From Acidobacteriota bacterium (GTDB taxonomy: Bacteria > Acidobacteriota > Thermoanaerobaculia > Multivoradales > JAHEKO01), in NCBI GenBank assembly GCA_029862975.1, contig JAOTWP010000008.1:1-58504 (forward strand): a stretch of 58,504 nt of DNA. Direction: 5' to 3'. Every line of letters starts with the position of its first letter. Position 1 is the first letter of the stretch. Below are positions 16,901-25,645 of the stretch, one piece after another. Position numbers and translations under genes: made by a program. The notes beneath the pieces were generated by a model, which made no database searches, was not told the origin of the DNA, and was given only the letters and a program-made list of their open reading frames with translations.

Positions 16901-19723
16901 CTGGCCAACGACGGCGTGACGCCGATCCTGGACGGCGCCGGCGTGGCGATCACCGCGACGACGGACGCCAACGGCAACTACGAGTTCCCGGGGCTGCCGA
17001 CGCTGACCAACTCCGGTCTGCCCAACCCCGGCGACTACCGCGTCCGCTTCGAGCTGCCGCCGCCGTTCGTCGACTTCTCGCCGCGCGACAACACTACGGA
17101 CGATCTCGACAGCGACGCGGACCAGGTCGCGCAGCCGATTGCGGGGCTGACGCAGATCGTGAGCCTGACCTCGGGCGTCGACGACGTCGACCTCGACGCC
17201 GGCCTGCGGGCGCCGACCGTGGCGCTCGTCACCTCGGCGGCGGCCTACGTCGATGGCGGCGCGGTCGTGTTCGAGTTCTCGACCGGCTACGAGGCGCTCT
17301 CGGCAGGCTTCGAGGTGTTGCGCCACGAGCCGGAGACCGACGAGTACGTGGCGGTCAGCGAGCGCCTGATCCCGGCTCTCCTGGGCTCGCCCCAGGGCGG
17401 CGTCTACCGGGTGGTCGACGAGGGCGCGCCGTTCCGCGAAACGCTGCGCTACGTGATCGTCGAGCACCAGGGTGACGGCCGCACTCAGGTCTACGGCCCC
17501 TACCCGGTCCAGGTGACGGACCGCGGCAGCCGAGCCCCGCTGGACGCGAGCTTCGCGGCCCTGCCCCACGTCTCGCCCCGCTTCGGCGACAGGATGGCGC
17601 AGGCGCGCGGCGAGACCGCGGAGCGCGGCCGGCGCGATCGATCGGCAGCCACCAGACTCTCCTCGCGCTCCTGGACGCTCCAGGTCGGCGTGCGCGACTC
17701 GGGCCTCTACCGCGTCTCGGTGGCGGCCATGGCTGCCGCGCTGGGCGTGCCCGAGTCGAGGGTGCGCTTTCTGATCGACCACAGCCTGGTCGAGATGGAG
17801 AACCGGGGACAGCCGGTCGCGTGGTGGACGCCGAACGGCTCGGACGGCGATCTCTTCTTCTACGGCGAGGCGATCGACAGCCTCTACACCCTCGAGAACA
17901 CCTACTGGCTGCGTCTCTACCGGCCCGGCCAGCGCATGGACCGCTCCGGCGGACCGCTGCCGCCCGCGGCCCCCGGCGGCGTCTTCGTCTCGACGGAGCG
18001 CTTCGAGGAGGACGTCATCCCCGCGATCACCGGCGTGCGCGAGACGGAGGTCGACCACTGGTTCTGGGGCGGCATCAACGCCCAGAACCCGAACACGATC
18101 CTCGCGTTCGATGTCGCCGTTCCCGACGCCGCCGCCGGAGCCGCCAGCATGACGGTGCGCTTCGCCGGCGCCACGGACGGCGTCGCGCTGCGAGATCATC
18201 ACGCGATCGTGAGGGTCAACGGAACGGAGGTCGGCACCGCGGCATGGGGCGGGATCGAGTTCTTCGAATCCACGTTCGCCTTCGACGGCGCCTTGCTGAC
18301 GCCCCTGACCTCGGTCGAGATCGAGGGCGTTCTGGCGGAAGGCTCGACGGCGTCGATCTTCTTCGTCGACGGCTTCGACGTCGATTACCCGCGCTTCTAC
18401 CGCGCCCTCGACGACCGCCTGCTCGTCCGGGGCGACGGCAACCCGATCGTCACCGTCGAAGGCTTCACGAGCCCAGACGTCGCGGTGTTCGATCTGACGG
18501 ATCCCGAGGCTCCGGTGCGGGTCACCAACGTTCTCGTCGAAGTGGTAGGCAGCGGCGTGCAGGCGAGCTTCTTCCCGACGACGGCCGCGACGCCCTACCT
18601 CGTGACGACCGAGACGTCGGCGCTGCCGACGACGGATCCGCGCTTTGTCGCCCCGGCGATCGACCTGCGGGCGACCTACCACGCCTACGAGCACGTGGTG
18701 ATCGCTCCCGAGGCGTGGCGCCTCGAGGCCGAGGACCTCGCGGCGTACCGCAGCGGCATGGGGCTGAGCTCGCTCGCCGTCAGCATCGAAGAGGTCTACG
18801 ACGCCTTCAGCGACGGCATCGTGACCCCGTGGGCGGTACGCGACTTCCTGTCCTACGCCCGCGAGAACTGGTCCCAGGGACCGGACTACGCGGTGCTGGC
18901 GGGCCGGGGGACGTTCGATCCGCGCGATCTCCTTGGTGGCGGCGACAACTTCATCCCGGTGGTCCTCGTCGGCACGCCGTACGGTCTGGTGGCGACGGAC
19001 AACGTCCTCGCCGACCTCGAGGCCGGAGACTCGGTTCCGGAGGTGGCACTGGGCCGCCTGCCGATCGTCAGCGCCGCGGAGCTCGCGACCTACGTCGACA
19101 AGCTCGAGGCCTACGACGGGTCGCAGGGCCCCTGGCGCGGCCGCGCACTCCTGCTGGCCGACAACCCGGACACGGCGGGCGACTTCCCGCTGCAGAGCGA
19201 CGTGGTTGCGAGCCTGCTCACGGCCTACGATCAGAAGCTCGTCTACCTCTCGGAGATGGGCATCGACGACGCGCGCGCCGCGCTGCAGGAGTCCTGGAAC
19301 GCCGGCGTCCAGCTCATCAACTACGTCGGGCACGGCGGAGTGACCCAGGCGGCCGCGGAAGGCCTCGTCCGGGCCACGGACGTCGGTCTGCTGGCCAACG
19401 GCGATCGGCTGCCGGTCGTCTCGGCGCTGACCTGCATCGTGGGCCGCTCCGACGTCCCGAACCTCGAGTCTCTCGCCGAGGCCCTGGTGCTGGATGCCGA
19501 CGGCGGCGCGATCGCGGTCTGGGCGCCGACGGGCATCTCGTTCGGCGGCGCGGCGCACACCCTCAACGTGCTCTATGCCGAGGCGATCGCGGCGGCGGCG
19601 CCGGATACGCCCCTGGGCGAGATCGTCCTGCAGACGCTCGCCGGCTTCGAGGCCCTCGGCGGCTCGCCCGAGATGCTCGACGCCTACGCGATCGCGGGCG
19701 ACCCGGCGGTGGCCCTGCCCTAG
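13958..19723 (+). CDS. Giant secreted SdrD-like / GEVED / C25 (gingipain-type) cysteine protease
   Basis: 1921 residues from the ATG before MKRIPFSVCAALLVAALLL, a clear signal peptide. An upstream in-frame ATG at 13850 would bury it. SdrD B-like domains lie near residues 27-130 (ISGTVFRDVDGDGVNDGG), 647-775 (GNRVWLDADVDGLQDPGEAG) and 950-1085 (LGDFVWNDSVVGQG), with a GEVEDY motif near 941. The C-terminal ~370 residues are a peptidase C25 domain with NYVGHGG (His1792) and ALTCIVGR (Cys1826), so the His-Cys dyad is intact. The protein stops immediately after the C25 domain (GDPAVALP), with no Ig-like or type IX sorting domain. It is probably a secreted or surface protease. Its own transcript is suggested by the flanking spacer and terminator. 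Confidence 0.88.
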   Translation: MKRIPFSVCAALLVAALLLAAPAGADISGTVFRDVDGDGVNDGGIEAGVGGIGVQAFNAAGNTPVASTTTAANGTYNLVLVAGSYRVEFVIPAALNHFQPSVVLSGSGNTSVVFAASPATNVNFGVINPGQFCQADPVVGVNCYLSGPQPGFNSPGQDVLVSFPYTAGCPDENQNGVCDVGSADAPAPTELALGSELGSTWGLAYQRSTDTLFAAAFQKRHSGFRTYGDTGVIYRVDDASLGLGATISPYVDFDALGIPTANAALFPPFGDPHPAPTATCTSALGVADPGATNRNCWLHDASSYGQVGRMSFGDLDISDDESTLWTVNLFNKTLYSVPVKTTPVTLGEIGAHPLPTPACNGQRQPFAVGFEDGLVYVGLVCDGSTGTAADLRAYVYSLDPDNIPGGFTQRLNQPLNYGRGFTVNSGAANIPAAWLPWNDTFTNPPSAPGPPLGPVFGTEVGYPQPWLTDIEFDDDDLVLGIRDRFADQAGFDLGSPANTSSTVWRGDGAGDTLRACPSGSNWTFESNASCGGVTTGGAGNGQGPGGGEYYYEERLTEPTPPPPTIHDETSLGGLFQVPINTEVLSTVYDPLNSSAGSQVFSGGIHWWRRADGQVDNLYRVFLRTDPNTFGKAGGLGDLEALCDPAPLQIGNRVWLDADVDGLQDPGEAGLSGLTVAIYSNADGVCDGTGEVLLGSVVTAANGTYLFTDANVTGGLQYGTKYCLRIVVPGGFGATVRDATPVGDGRDDVRDSDGDPAPFPGSVVTSFTTGGPGNNRHVYDFGFRALEFDYGDLPDPPYATLAASNGPNHEITTPGNCYLGGPPDSELDGQPNAPALGDDNDLNGDDEDGVLFLTPLIPGRVADIQVASSGACVLNAWIDFNSNGNFADPGELIASNLALVAGNNLLDNVPVPAGATGVMAARFRVTNLAGQGGASPTGPATTGEVEDYVLAALGDFVWNDSVVGQGIQLGGDTPVPGLVVHLLANDGVTPILDGAGVAITATTDANGNYEFPGLPTLTNSGLPNPGDYRVRFELPPPFVDFSPRDNTTDDLDSDADQVAQPIAGLTQIVSLTSGVDDVDLDAGLRAPTVALVTSAAAYVDGGAVVFEFSTGYEALSAGFEVLRHEPETDEYVAVSERLIPALLGSPQGGVYRVVDEGAPFRETLRYVIVEHQGDGRTQVYGPYPVQVTDRGSRAPLDASFAALPHVSPRFGDRMAQARGETAERGRRDRSAATRLSSRSWTLQVGVRDSGLYRVSVAAMAAALGVPESRVRFLIDHSLVEMENRGQPVAWWTPNGSDGDLFFYGEAIDSLYTLENTYWLRLYRPGQRMDRSGGPLPPAAPGGVFVSTERFEEDVIPAITGVRETEVDHWFWGGINAQNPNTILAFDVAVPDAAAGAASMTVRFAGATDGVALRDHHAIVRVNGTEVGTAAWGGIEFFESTFAFDGALLTPLTSVEIEGVLAEGSTASIFFVDGFDVDYPRFYRALDDRLLVRGDGNPIVTVEGFTSPDVAVFDLTDPEAPVRVTNVLVEVVGSGVQASFFPTTAATPYLVTTETSALPTTDPRFVAPAIDLRATYHAYEHVVIAPEAWRLEAEDLAAYRSGMGLSSLAVSIEEVYDAFSDGIVTPWAVRDFLSYARENWSQGPDYAVLAGRGTFDPRDLLGGGDNFIPVVLVGTPYGLVATDNVLADLEAGDSVPEVALGRLPIVSAAELATYVDKLEAYDGSQGPWRGRALLLADNPDTAGDFPLQSDVVASLLTAYDQKLVYLSEMGIDDARAALQESWNAGVQLINYVGHGGVTQAAAEGLVRATDVGLLANGDRLPVVSALTCIVGRSDVPNLESLAEALVLDADGGAIAVWAPTGISFGGAAHTLNVLYAEAIAAAAPDTPLGEIVLQTLAGFEALGGSPEMLDAYAIAGDPAVALP

Positions 19724-19744
19724 GTTCCATTTCCAGCGGTTGCG

Positions 19745-19778
19745 GGAAGGGCGCGCCGTGAAGCGCGCCCTTCCTTTG
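19745..19778 (+). terminator. Rho-independent terminator
   Basis: A perfect 12-bp inverted repeat (GGAAGGGCGCGC / GCGCGCCCTTCC) with a 6-nt loop, then CTTTG. The U-tract is short but the stem is very stable. It sits between the C25 protease stop and the M16 pair. Confidence 0.7.
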
Positions 19779-19801
19779 CCACCGATTCGAGGAGCGCACT
19801 C

Positions 19802-21352
19802 ATGAGGCCATCATCCAGTCCACGATCGGGCCGGCTCGCCCTGGGCATGGCGCTGGCGGTTCTGCTGCCGTGGGCCGCGGCGGCGCAGGATCTCGCCGAC
19901 TTCGAGAGTCGCACCACCCTGCACCGGTTGGACAACGGCTGGACCTTCATCATCGTCGAGCGGCCGGTGGCGCCGGTCTTCTCGTTCGCCACCTTCGTCG
20001 ACGTGGGCTCCGCCCAGGAGGTGCCCGGCATCACGGGTCTGGCCCACATGTTCGAGCACATGGCGTTCAAGGGCACTCCCAACGTGGGAACCCGCGATTA
20101 CGAGGCCGAGAAGGTGGCGCTCGAGGCGATGGAGGCGGCCTACCAGGGCTACGAGGCCGCGCGCCGCGCGCGCGACGCCGACCCCGAGCGGGTGGCGGAG
20201 CTCCTGGCGGCGTTCCGCGGGAAGCAGGAGGCCGCGGCCGAGTTCGTCGTCGCCAACGAGTTCGACGAGATCCTGGCGCGGGCCGGCGGCGTCGGCATCA
20301 ACGCGTTCACGAACACCGATTTCACCGGCTATTTCTACTCGCTGCCGGCCAACAAGATCGAGCTCTTCTGCTACCTCGAGTCCGAGCGCTTCCTCGAGCC
20401 GGTCTTCCGCGAGTTCTACGAGGAGCGCGACGTCGTCCAGGAGGAGCGCCGCCTGCGCACCGAGAGCCAGCCGATCGGCCGCCTGCTGGAGCAGTTCCAG
20501 GCGACGGCCTTCGTGGCCCACCCCTACAAGCAGCCCGTCGTCGGCTACATGAGCGACCTCCAGTCGATCACGATGACCGACGCCAGGGCGTTCTTCGAGA
20601 AGTACTACGTTCCGTCGAACCTGGTCACGGCGGTCGTCGGCGACGTCGACGTCGGGGCTCTCGTGCCGATGATCGAGGCCTACTTCGGGCGCATTCCGGC
20701 CGGGCCCGCCCCGGAGCCGTTGCGGACCGTCGAGCCGCCGCAGATCGGCGAGAAGCAGGTCGTCGTCGAGGATCCGTCGCAGCCGGTCTACATCGAGGGC
20801 TACCACATGGCGGCGCGGGACGACCCGGATCAGCCGGTGTGGGACGCGATCGACGACATTCTCTCGGGCGGCAGGACGTCGCGACTCTATCGCTCCCTCG
20901 TGCGCGACAAGAAGATCGCCGCCAACGCCGGGTCGTTCTCCCGGCTGCTTGGCAGCAAGTACCCCACCCTGTGGATCGCGTGGGCCTTCCCGAGCCCGGA
21001 GAGCTCGAACGAGGAGGTTCGCGACGCGATCCGCGAGGAGATCGAGCGCATGAAGGTCGAGGACGTCACCGACGAGGAGCTCGAGCGCTTCAAGACCCGG
21101 GCGAAGGCGGAGCTCCTGCGCTCGCTGCGCAGCAATTCCGGCCTGGCGTCGAGCCTCGCCGAGTACCAGACGATCTTCGGCGACTGGCGCGAGCTGTTCC
21201 GCTTCGTCGGGCGGATCGAGGCGGTCACCAAGGCGGACATCCGGCGGGTGGCGAGCGCGACCCTGGTGGCCACCAACCGGACGGTAGGGATGATCAGGAC
21301 GGCGGCGCCCGCGGCGCAGGACGCCGGCGCCCGGGAGGCGGACGATGCTTGA
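19802..21352 (+). CDS. M16 zinc metallopeptidase, catalytic subunit
   Basis: 516 residues with a signal peptide (ALGMALAVLLPWAAAAQ). The inverted zinc motif HMFEH (HxxEH) is present, followed by the downstream Glu region EERDVVQEERRLRTES, so it is predicted to be active. An insertion of about 90 residues of charged helix (AAYQGYEAARRARDADPERV) lies between the zinc motif and NAFTNTDFTGYFYSLP. The family cleaves peptides in the periplasm, as in PqqL and YmxG-like pairs. It overlaps the next gene by eight bases, and that gene encodes an inactive M16 partner, so the two proteins probably form a heterodimer of the alpha/beta type. Confidence 0.92.
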   Translation: MRPSSSPRSGRLALGMALAVLLPWAAAAQDLADFESRTTLHRLDNGWTFIIVERPVAPVFSFATFVDVGSAQEVPGITGLAHMFEHMAFKGTPNVGTRDYEAEKVALEAMEAAYQGYEAARRARDADPERVAELLAAFRGKQEAAAEFVVANEFDEILARAGGVGINAFTNTDFTGYFYSLPANKIELFCYLESERFLEPVFREFYEERDVVQEERRLRTESQPIGRLLEQFQATAFVAHPYKQPVVGYMSDLQSITMTDARAFFEKYYVPSNLVTAVVGDVDVGALVPMIEAYFGRIPAGPAPEPLRTVEPPQIGEKQVVVEDPSQPVYIEGYHMAARDDPDQPVWDAIDDILSGGRTSRLYRSLVRDKKIAANAGSFSRLLGSKYPTLWIAWAFPSPESSNEEVRDAIREEIERMKVEDVTDEELERFKTRAKAELLRSLRSNSGLASSLAEYQTIFGDWRELFRFVGRIEAVTKADIRRVASATLVATNRTVGMIRTAAPAAQDAGAREADDA

Positions 21353-23489
21353 GCGCGAGGCGAGGCGCGGTGCCGTGGCGGCGGCGCTCGTGGCCGCGGC
21401 GTTGGTGGCGCCCGCCGCCGCCCGGCCGCAGGTCACGGACGCCGACGAGATCGAGTACCCGCCGCTGCCGCCCTTCGAGGTCCCCGAGCCGACGCGCATC
21501 GCGCTCGACAACGGCATGCTGCTCGTCCTCGTCGAGGATCACGAGCTGCCCCTGATCGAGGCGTTCGCCCGCATCCGCACCGGACAGCGGCTCGATCCCT
21601 CCGGGCTGGCGGGGCTCGCCGCCCTCACCGGCGAGGTGATGCGCACCGGCGGCACCGAGCGTCTGGGGGGCGACGAGATCGACGAGCTCCTCGAGGGCCG
21701 CGCCGCGTTCGTCGAAAGCGCCATCGGCGTGGACTCCGGCCGGGCCGCCATGAGCTGCCTCGCGGAGGACTTCGGCGAGGTCCTGGAGGTCTTCGCCGAC
21801 GTGCTGCGACGACCGGTCTTCGACGAGGACAAGATCGCCGTCGCCAAGAACCAGGCCAGGGCCGCCATCGCGCGCCAGAACGACGATCCGCAGGGGATCC
21901 TCTTCCGCGAGTTCGCCGAGGTGCTCCTCGGGGCGGACTCGCCCTACACCCGGCCCGACACCTACACCAGCATCGCGCGAATCACCCGCGACGACCTGAA
22001 GGCCTTCCACGGGCGCTACTACCACCCCAACAGCGTGATCCTCGGCCTGGTCGGCGACTTCGACACGGCAGCGGCGGTGGAGCAGGTGCGCCGGGTCTTC
22101 GGCGACTGGGCTCCCGGCCCGCCCGGCGGCGCCTTCGAGGGGGGCTACAAGACCGAGCCCACGCCGGGCGTCTTCTACGTCGAGAAGAACGACGTGACCC
22201 AGTCCTCGATCCTCATGGGCCACCTCGGCGTGCGCAAGGACAACCCCGACTACTACGCCATCCAGGTCTTCAACGAGGTGCTGGGCGGCGGCTTCTCCTC
22301 GCGCCTCTTCTCCCGGGTGCGCTCCCGGCTGGGGCTCGCGTATTCGGTGAGCGGCGGCCTCGGCAGCGAATGGGACCGCGAAGGCCGGTTCCAGCTGTAC
22401 ACGACGACCAAGACGGAGACCACGGGGGCGGCCATCGAGGCGCTGATCGCCGAGGCCCGGAAGATCTCCGGCGACGAGCCGCCGACGGCGGCCGAGGTCG
22501 AGCGCGCCAAGCAGGCGATCCTGAGCTCCTTCGTCTTCACCTCCGATTCGTCGAGCAAGATCCTCGGGCACGAGCTCGACTACGAGTACTACGGCTATCC
22601 CCTGGACTGGCTGGAGCGCTATTTTGCCGGGATCCGCGAGGTGACGCTCGAGCAGGTGCGGGCGATCGGGGAGCGCTACGTGAAGGCCGGCGACTTCACG
22701 ATCGTCGTCGTCGGCCCGCGCGGGGGCCGGGACCGGCCGCTCGCGGACTTCGGGCCCGTCACCGAGATCGACGTCTCGATTCCGGAGCTCGAGATCGAGG
22801 CCGCCGCGGCGTCGCCGGAGATGCTCGCCCGCGGCGGCGAGCTCGTGGCCGCGGCCGTCGCGGCGCACGGCGGCCGCGACAGCCTCGCGAGCTTCGAAAG
22901 CGTGCGCCAGCGCGCCACCGCCGTGGCCGCGACGCCGGCCGGCCGGCTGCAGGTGGAGATCGACCAGCTCGTCGTCTACCCGGATCGGCTGCGCCAGGCC
23001 CTCACCCTGCCGCAGGGCACCATGGTGCAGGTCGTGACGCCGGAGAGCGCCTTCCTCGAGACCCCGGCCGGCCGCCAGCCGCTGGAAGGCGACCGTCGGC
23101 GCAGCTTCGCCGCCGGCCTGGGCCGGACCCTGCCGGTCTTCCTGCGGGCGGCCGTCGAGGGCACCGTGGAGGCCGCGGCGGTCGGCTCCGGCGAGGTCGG
23201 CGGCGTGCCCGTCGAGTACGTCCGGCTCACCTCGGGAGGACAGAGCTTCCAGATCGCCGTCGAGGCCGCGAGCGGGCGGATTCTCGAGCTCGCCTTCCGC
23301 GGCACCGATTTCGTGGGCACCCCCGGCGAGGTGCGGCAGGCCTACGCCGACTTCCGGGAGGCGGGAGGGCTCGTCCTGCCGTTCTCCGTCGAAGCGACCT
23401 TCGAAGGCGCTCCCTACATGACCAGCACGATCACCGAGGCGCTCGTCGACGAGCCCGTCGACCCCGCCCTCTTCCTCCCGGCCGAGTGA
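21345..23489 (+). CDS. M16 family partner subunit (non-catalytic) fused to a LolA-like domain
   Basis: 714 residues with an N-terminal hydrophobic export signal. The M16 region (about 45-470) has no HxxEH; the corresponding position reads LAALTGEVMRTGG. The substrate-binding Arg/Tyr segment of partner subunits is kept (GGGFSSRLFSRVRSRLGLAYS). Residues from about 495 to 714 form a separate beta-rich domain (AHGGRDSLASFESVRQRATA, TPAGRLQVEIDQLVVYPDR, FREAGGLVLPFSVEATFEG) like outer-membrane lipoprotein-sorting (LolA-like) domains. Co-translated with the catalytic subunit. The fused domain may hold the complex near hydrophobic substrates or the outer membrane; this is inference. Confidence 0.88.
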   Translation: MLEREARRGAVAAALVAAALVAPAAARPQVTDADEIEYPPLPPFEVPEPTRIALDNGMLLVLVEDHELPLIEAFARIRTGQRLDPSGLAGLAALTGEVMRTGGTERLGGDEIDELLEGRAAFVESAIGVDSGRAAMSCLAEDFGEVLEVFADVLRRPVFDEDKIAVAKNQARAAIARQNDDPQGILFREFAEVLLGADSPYTRPDTYTSIARITRDDLKAFHGRYYHPNSVILGLVGDFDTAAAVEQVRRVFGDWAPGPPGGAFEGGYKTEPTPGVFYVEKNDVTQSSILMGHLGVRKDNPDYYAIQVFNEVLGGGFSSRLFSRVRSRLGLAYSVSGGLGSEWDREGRFQLYTTTKTETTGAAIEALIAEARKISGDEPPTAAEVERAKQAILSSFVFTSDSSSKILGHELDYEYYGYPLDWLERYFAGIREVTLEQVRAIGERYVKAGDFTIVVVGPRGGRDRPLADFGPVTEIDVSIPELEIEAAAASPEMLARGGELVAAAVAAHGGRDSLASFESVRQRATAVAATPAGRLQVEIDQLVVYPDRLRQALTLPQGTMVQVVTPESAFLETPAGRQPLEGDRRRSFAAGLGRTLPVFLRAAVEGTVEAAAVGSGEVGGVPVEYVRLTSGGQSFQIAVEAASGRILELAFRGTDFVGTPGEVRQAYADFREAGGLVLPFSVEATFEGAPYMTSTITEALVDEPVDPALFLPAE

Positions 23490-23514
23490 TTCGCGGGCCG
23501 GCCGCCCGGCGCGG

Positions 23515-23790
23515 TCAAGCCGCGGCCAGCTTGACGCCCAGGCCCACGAGCCCGGCGAGGAGCAGCAGGGGGAGGGCGACGAAGGCGAGAGCCAGCACCA
23601 GGGGCGCGAACGCCAGGGCGAGGCCGACGACGACGACGAGGAAGACGACCTTGAGCACGGCGAAGAGCACGATCAGGGGGATCGCCAGGATCTTGAAGAC
23701 GAGCTTGAGCGCGAAGGCGAGGAGCGCGAAAGCTCCGATCGCGACGGCGGCGAGGGTGACGAGGCCTAGGACGGCGATGAGCTCGAACAT
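23515..23790 (-). CDS. Small, very hydrophobic membrane protein
   Basis: 91 residues, almost entirely hydrophobic, with two to three membrane helices separated by single lysines (LLAFALKLVFKILAIPLIVL, AVLKVVFLVVVVGLALAFAP). Not recognised. It is accepted as real because GGAGGGGG lies just before the ATG and composition and length fit small phage-shock-like or hydrophobic envelope peptides. It follows the pabBC gene closely on the same strand. Confidence 0.6.
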   Translation of the reverse strand: MFELIAVLGLVTLAAVAIGAFALLAFALKLVFKILAIPLIVLFAVLKVVFLVVVVGLALAFAPLVLALAFVALPLLLLAGLVGLGVKLAAA

Positions 23791-23810
23791 GGGTTTCCCC
23801 CTCCTCTCTG

Positions 23811-25604
23811 CTAGTACGCAGGGGACCGGGCGGCTGTTTCATCGGGCGTCCAGGTGGCCAGCACGGCCGGCGTCCAGCCGCGCACGGAGTTGATCAGCCA
23901 CACGCCCTCGCAGCGCGCCAGGTCCGCCACGCGCAGCACCCGTTCCTCGATCTCGCCGCGCTCGAGCAGCCGCCGGCGCAGCGTGCCGGCAAGCAGGCCG
24001 CAGTCGAGGGCGGGGGTCAGCCGCCGGCCGTCGAGGTCGAGCACCAGGTTGGACCACGTGCCTTCGGTGAGCTCGCCGCGCTCGTTCCACAGCAGCACCT
24101 CGTCGGCCTCCGGGCGGCCCCGCCGCGCCCGCTCGTAGGCGGCGCGGTGGGTGGTCTTGTGGAACAGGAAGGCGTCCGCGGAGTCGACCGGCCCGGCCGC
24201 CAGCTCCAGGCGGCAGGGCCGGGGCAGGACGGTGAGCGGCTCCGCGCGGACGGTGGCGGTGCCGTCGCGCGCCACCAGCAGCCGGACCCGCCGCGCCTTG
24301 CCGGCCGCCGGCGCCTGGCGCTCGAGGAGGCCGAGGATGGCTTTGCGGTCGACGGGGACGTCGAAGTAGCACGCCGAGTCGACGAGGCGATCCAGGTGCT
24401 CCGGGAGGAGGCGATAGCCGGCGGCCGGCTCCCAGAGGATGGTCTCGAGCAACGAGAAGGGGGGCGCCGGCGCGGTGAGGACGCGCGCCTTGGCCGCGGA
24501 CTCCGCGAGCTCGTCCCGCGGCTCGGAGTCCCAAACGATGCCGCCTCCCGTGCCGTAGCTGAGAGCGCCGCGCGCCCGATCCACGACGGCGGTGCGGATG
24601 GCGACGCTGAAGCGCGCCCGGCGCCGCGGGGCGATGCAGCCGATGGCCCCGGTGTAGACCCCTCGCGCCTCGGGCTCGAGCTCCGCGATGAGCTCCATGG
24701 CCCGCACCTTGGGCGCGCCGGTGATCGAGGCGCACGGAAAGAGCGCCGCGAGCACGCCGGCGGCGCCGGCGGTCGTGCGGGCGCTCACGGTCGACGTCAG
24801 CTGGAACAGGGTCTCGTAGCGCTCGACCTCGAAGAGGCGGGTCGTCTCGACGCTGCCGGGCGTCGCGATTCGCCCCAGATCGTTGCGGATCATGTCGACG
24901 ATCATGACGTTCTCCGCGCGGTCCTTGGGCGAGGCCGCGAGCGCGGCGGCTCGACGCCGGTCCTCGGCCGTGGTGCGGCCGCGGGCCGCGGTTCCCTTCA
25001 TCGGCCGGCTCCGCACGCGGCCGTCCGCGAGCTCGAAGAAGAGCTCCGGCGACACCGAGCAGAGGGCGTGGCCGCCGGCGTCGATCCAGGCCGCGTGGGG
25101 GGCGCGCTGGTCGCGCCAGAGCCGGCGGAAGAGGCCCCAGGGATCGCCGGCGAACGCGCCGCGCAAGGGATACGTGTAGTTGACCTGGTAGGTGTCGCCG
25201 CGGGCGATCCAGCCGCGGACGCGGCGCACCGCCAGGGCGTGCTCGGCGGCGGTGATCGCCGGCTCGAGGGTGCCGACCTCGAAAGCCCCTCCTGGCGGCA
25301 GCTGCCCCGTGGTCACGGCGAGCGGTGGATCGCACAGCGCGAACCAGGCCGGCGGCAGGGGCCCGGGGGGGTGGGCCGTGAGCGCCCCGTCGAACGCCGC
25401 CGCGGCCTCGTAGCACAGAAAGCCGACCGCCCACAGGCCGTCGTCGGCGGCTTGCTCCGCCCTGGCGAGGACCCCGCCGACGGCGTCGACGCTCGCCGCC
25501 GTCAGGATCTCGCGGGCGGCCGGGAACGCGCGCCAGCCCTCGCCGCGGGGGTGGCGCAAGAGAGCCAGCGGCGGGCTCGCGAGCGGGGTCTTCGGCTTCG
25601 ACAT
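23811..25604 (-). CDS. pabB: Fused aminodeoxychorismate synthase component I / aminodeoxychorismate lyase
   Basis: 597 residues. The N-terminal ~360 form the chorismate-binding PabB domain ([27 protein letters not shown] with the catalytic Lys, [40 protein letters not shown]). The C-terminal ~230 are a class IV aminotransferase-fold PabC ([56 protein letters not shown]). Together these convert chorismate, with a PabA amidotransferase encoded elsewhere, to p-aminobenzoate for folate. The fusion is known in several phyla. It is divergent from the cobalamin adenosyltransferase gene across a 14-bp palindrome. Confidence 0.93.
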   Translation of the reverse strand: MSKPKTPLASPPLALLRHPRGEGWRAFPAAREILTAASVDAVGGVLARAEQAADDGLWAVGFLCYEAAAAFDGALTAHPPGPLPPAWFALCDPPLAVTTGQLPPGGAFEVGTLEPAITAAEHALAVRRVRGWIARGDTYQVNYTYPLRGAFAGDPWGLFRRLWRDQRAPHAAWIDAGGHALCSVSPELFFELADGRVRSRPMKGTAARGRTTAEDRRRAAALAASPKDRAENVMIVDMIRNDLGRIATPGSVETTRLFEVERYETLFQLTSTVSARTTAGAAGVLAALFPCASITGAPKVRAMELIAELEPEARGVYTGAIGCIAPRRRARFSVAIRTAVVDRARGALSYGTGGGIVWDSEPRDELAESAAKARVLTAPAPPFSLLETILWEPAAGYRLLPEHLDRLVDSACYFDVPVDRKAILGLLERQAPAAGKARRVRLLVARDGTATVRAEPLTVLPRPCRLELAAGPVDSADAFLFHKTTHRAAYERARRGRPEADEVLLWNERGELTEGTWSNLVLDLDGRRLTPALDCGLLAGTLRRRLLERGEIEERVLRVADLARCEGVWLINSVRGWTPAVLATWTPDETAARSPAY

Positions 25605-25610
25605 GGCTGC

Positions 25611-25624
25611 TAGACTGCAGTCTA
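25611..25624. promoter_or_regulatory. Perfect palindrome between divergent genes (operator or bidirectional promoter)
   Basis: TAGACTGCAGTCTA is a perfect 14-bp inverted repeat in the 41-base gap between the pabBC and adenosyltransferase start codons. Each arm, TAGACT, is also a plausible -10 hexamer for transcription away from the centre. It could be an operator or a symmetric bidirectional promoter. No convincing -35 is seen on either side. Confidence 0.4.
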
Positions 25625-25645
25625 CCGGCCGAGGAACCTCCGAGC

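Noticed and set aside
13790-19558. A 1922-codon open frame on the minus strand opposite the C25 protease
   Set aside because: Composition is low-complexity Arg/Asp/Gly/Val typical of antisense frames in GC-rich genes; no motif, and the plus-strand gene has clear domains.
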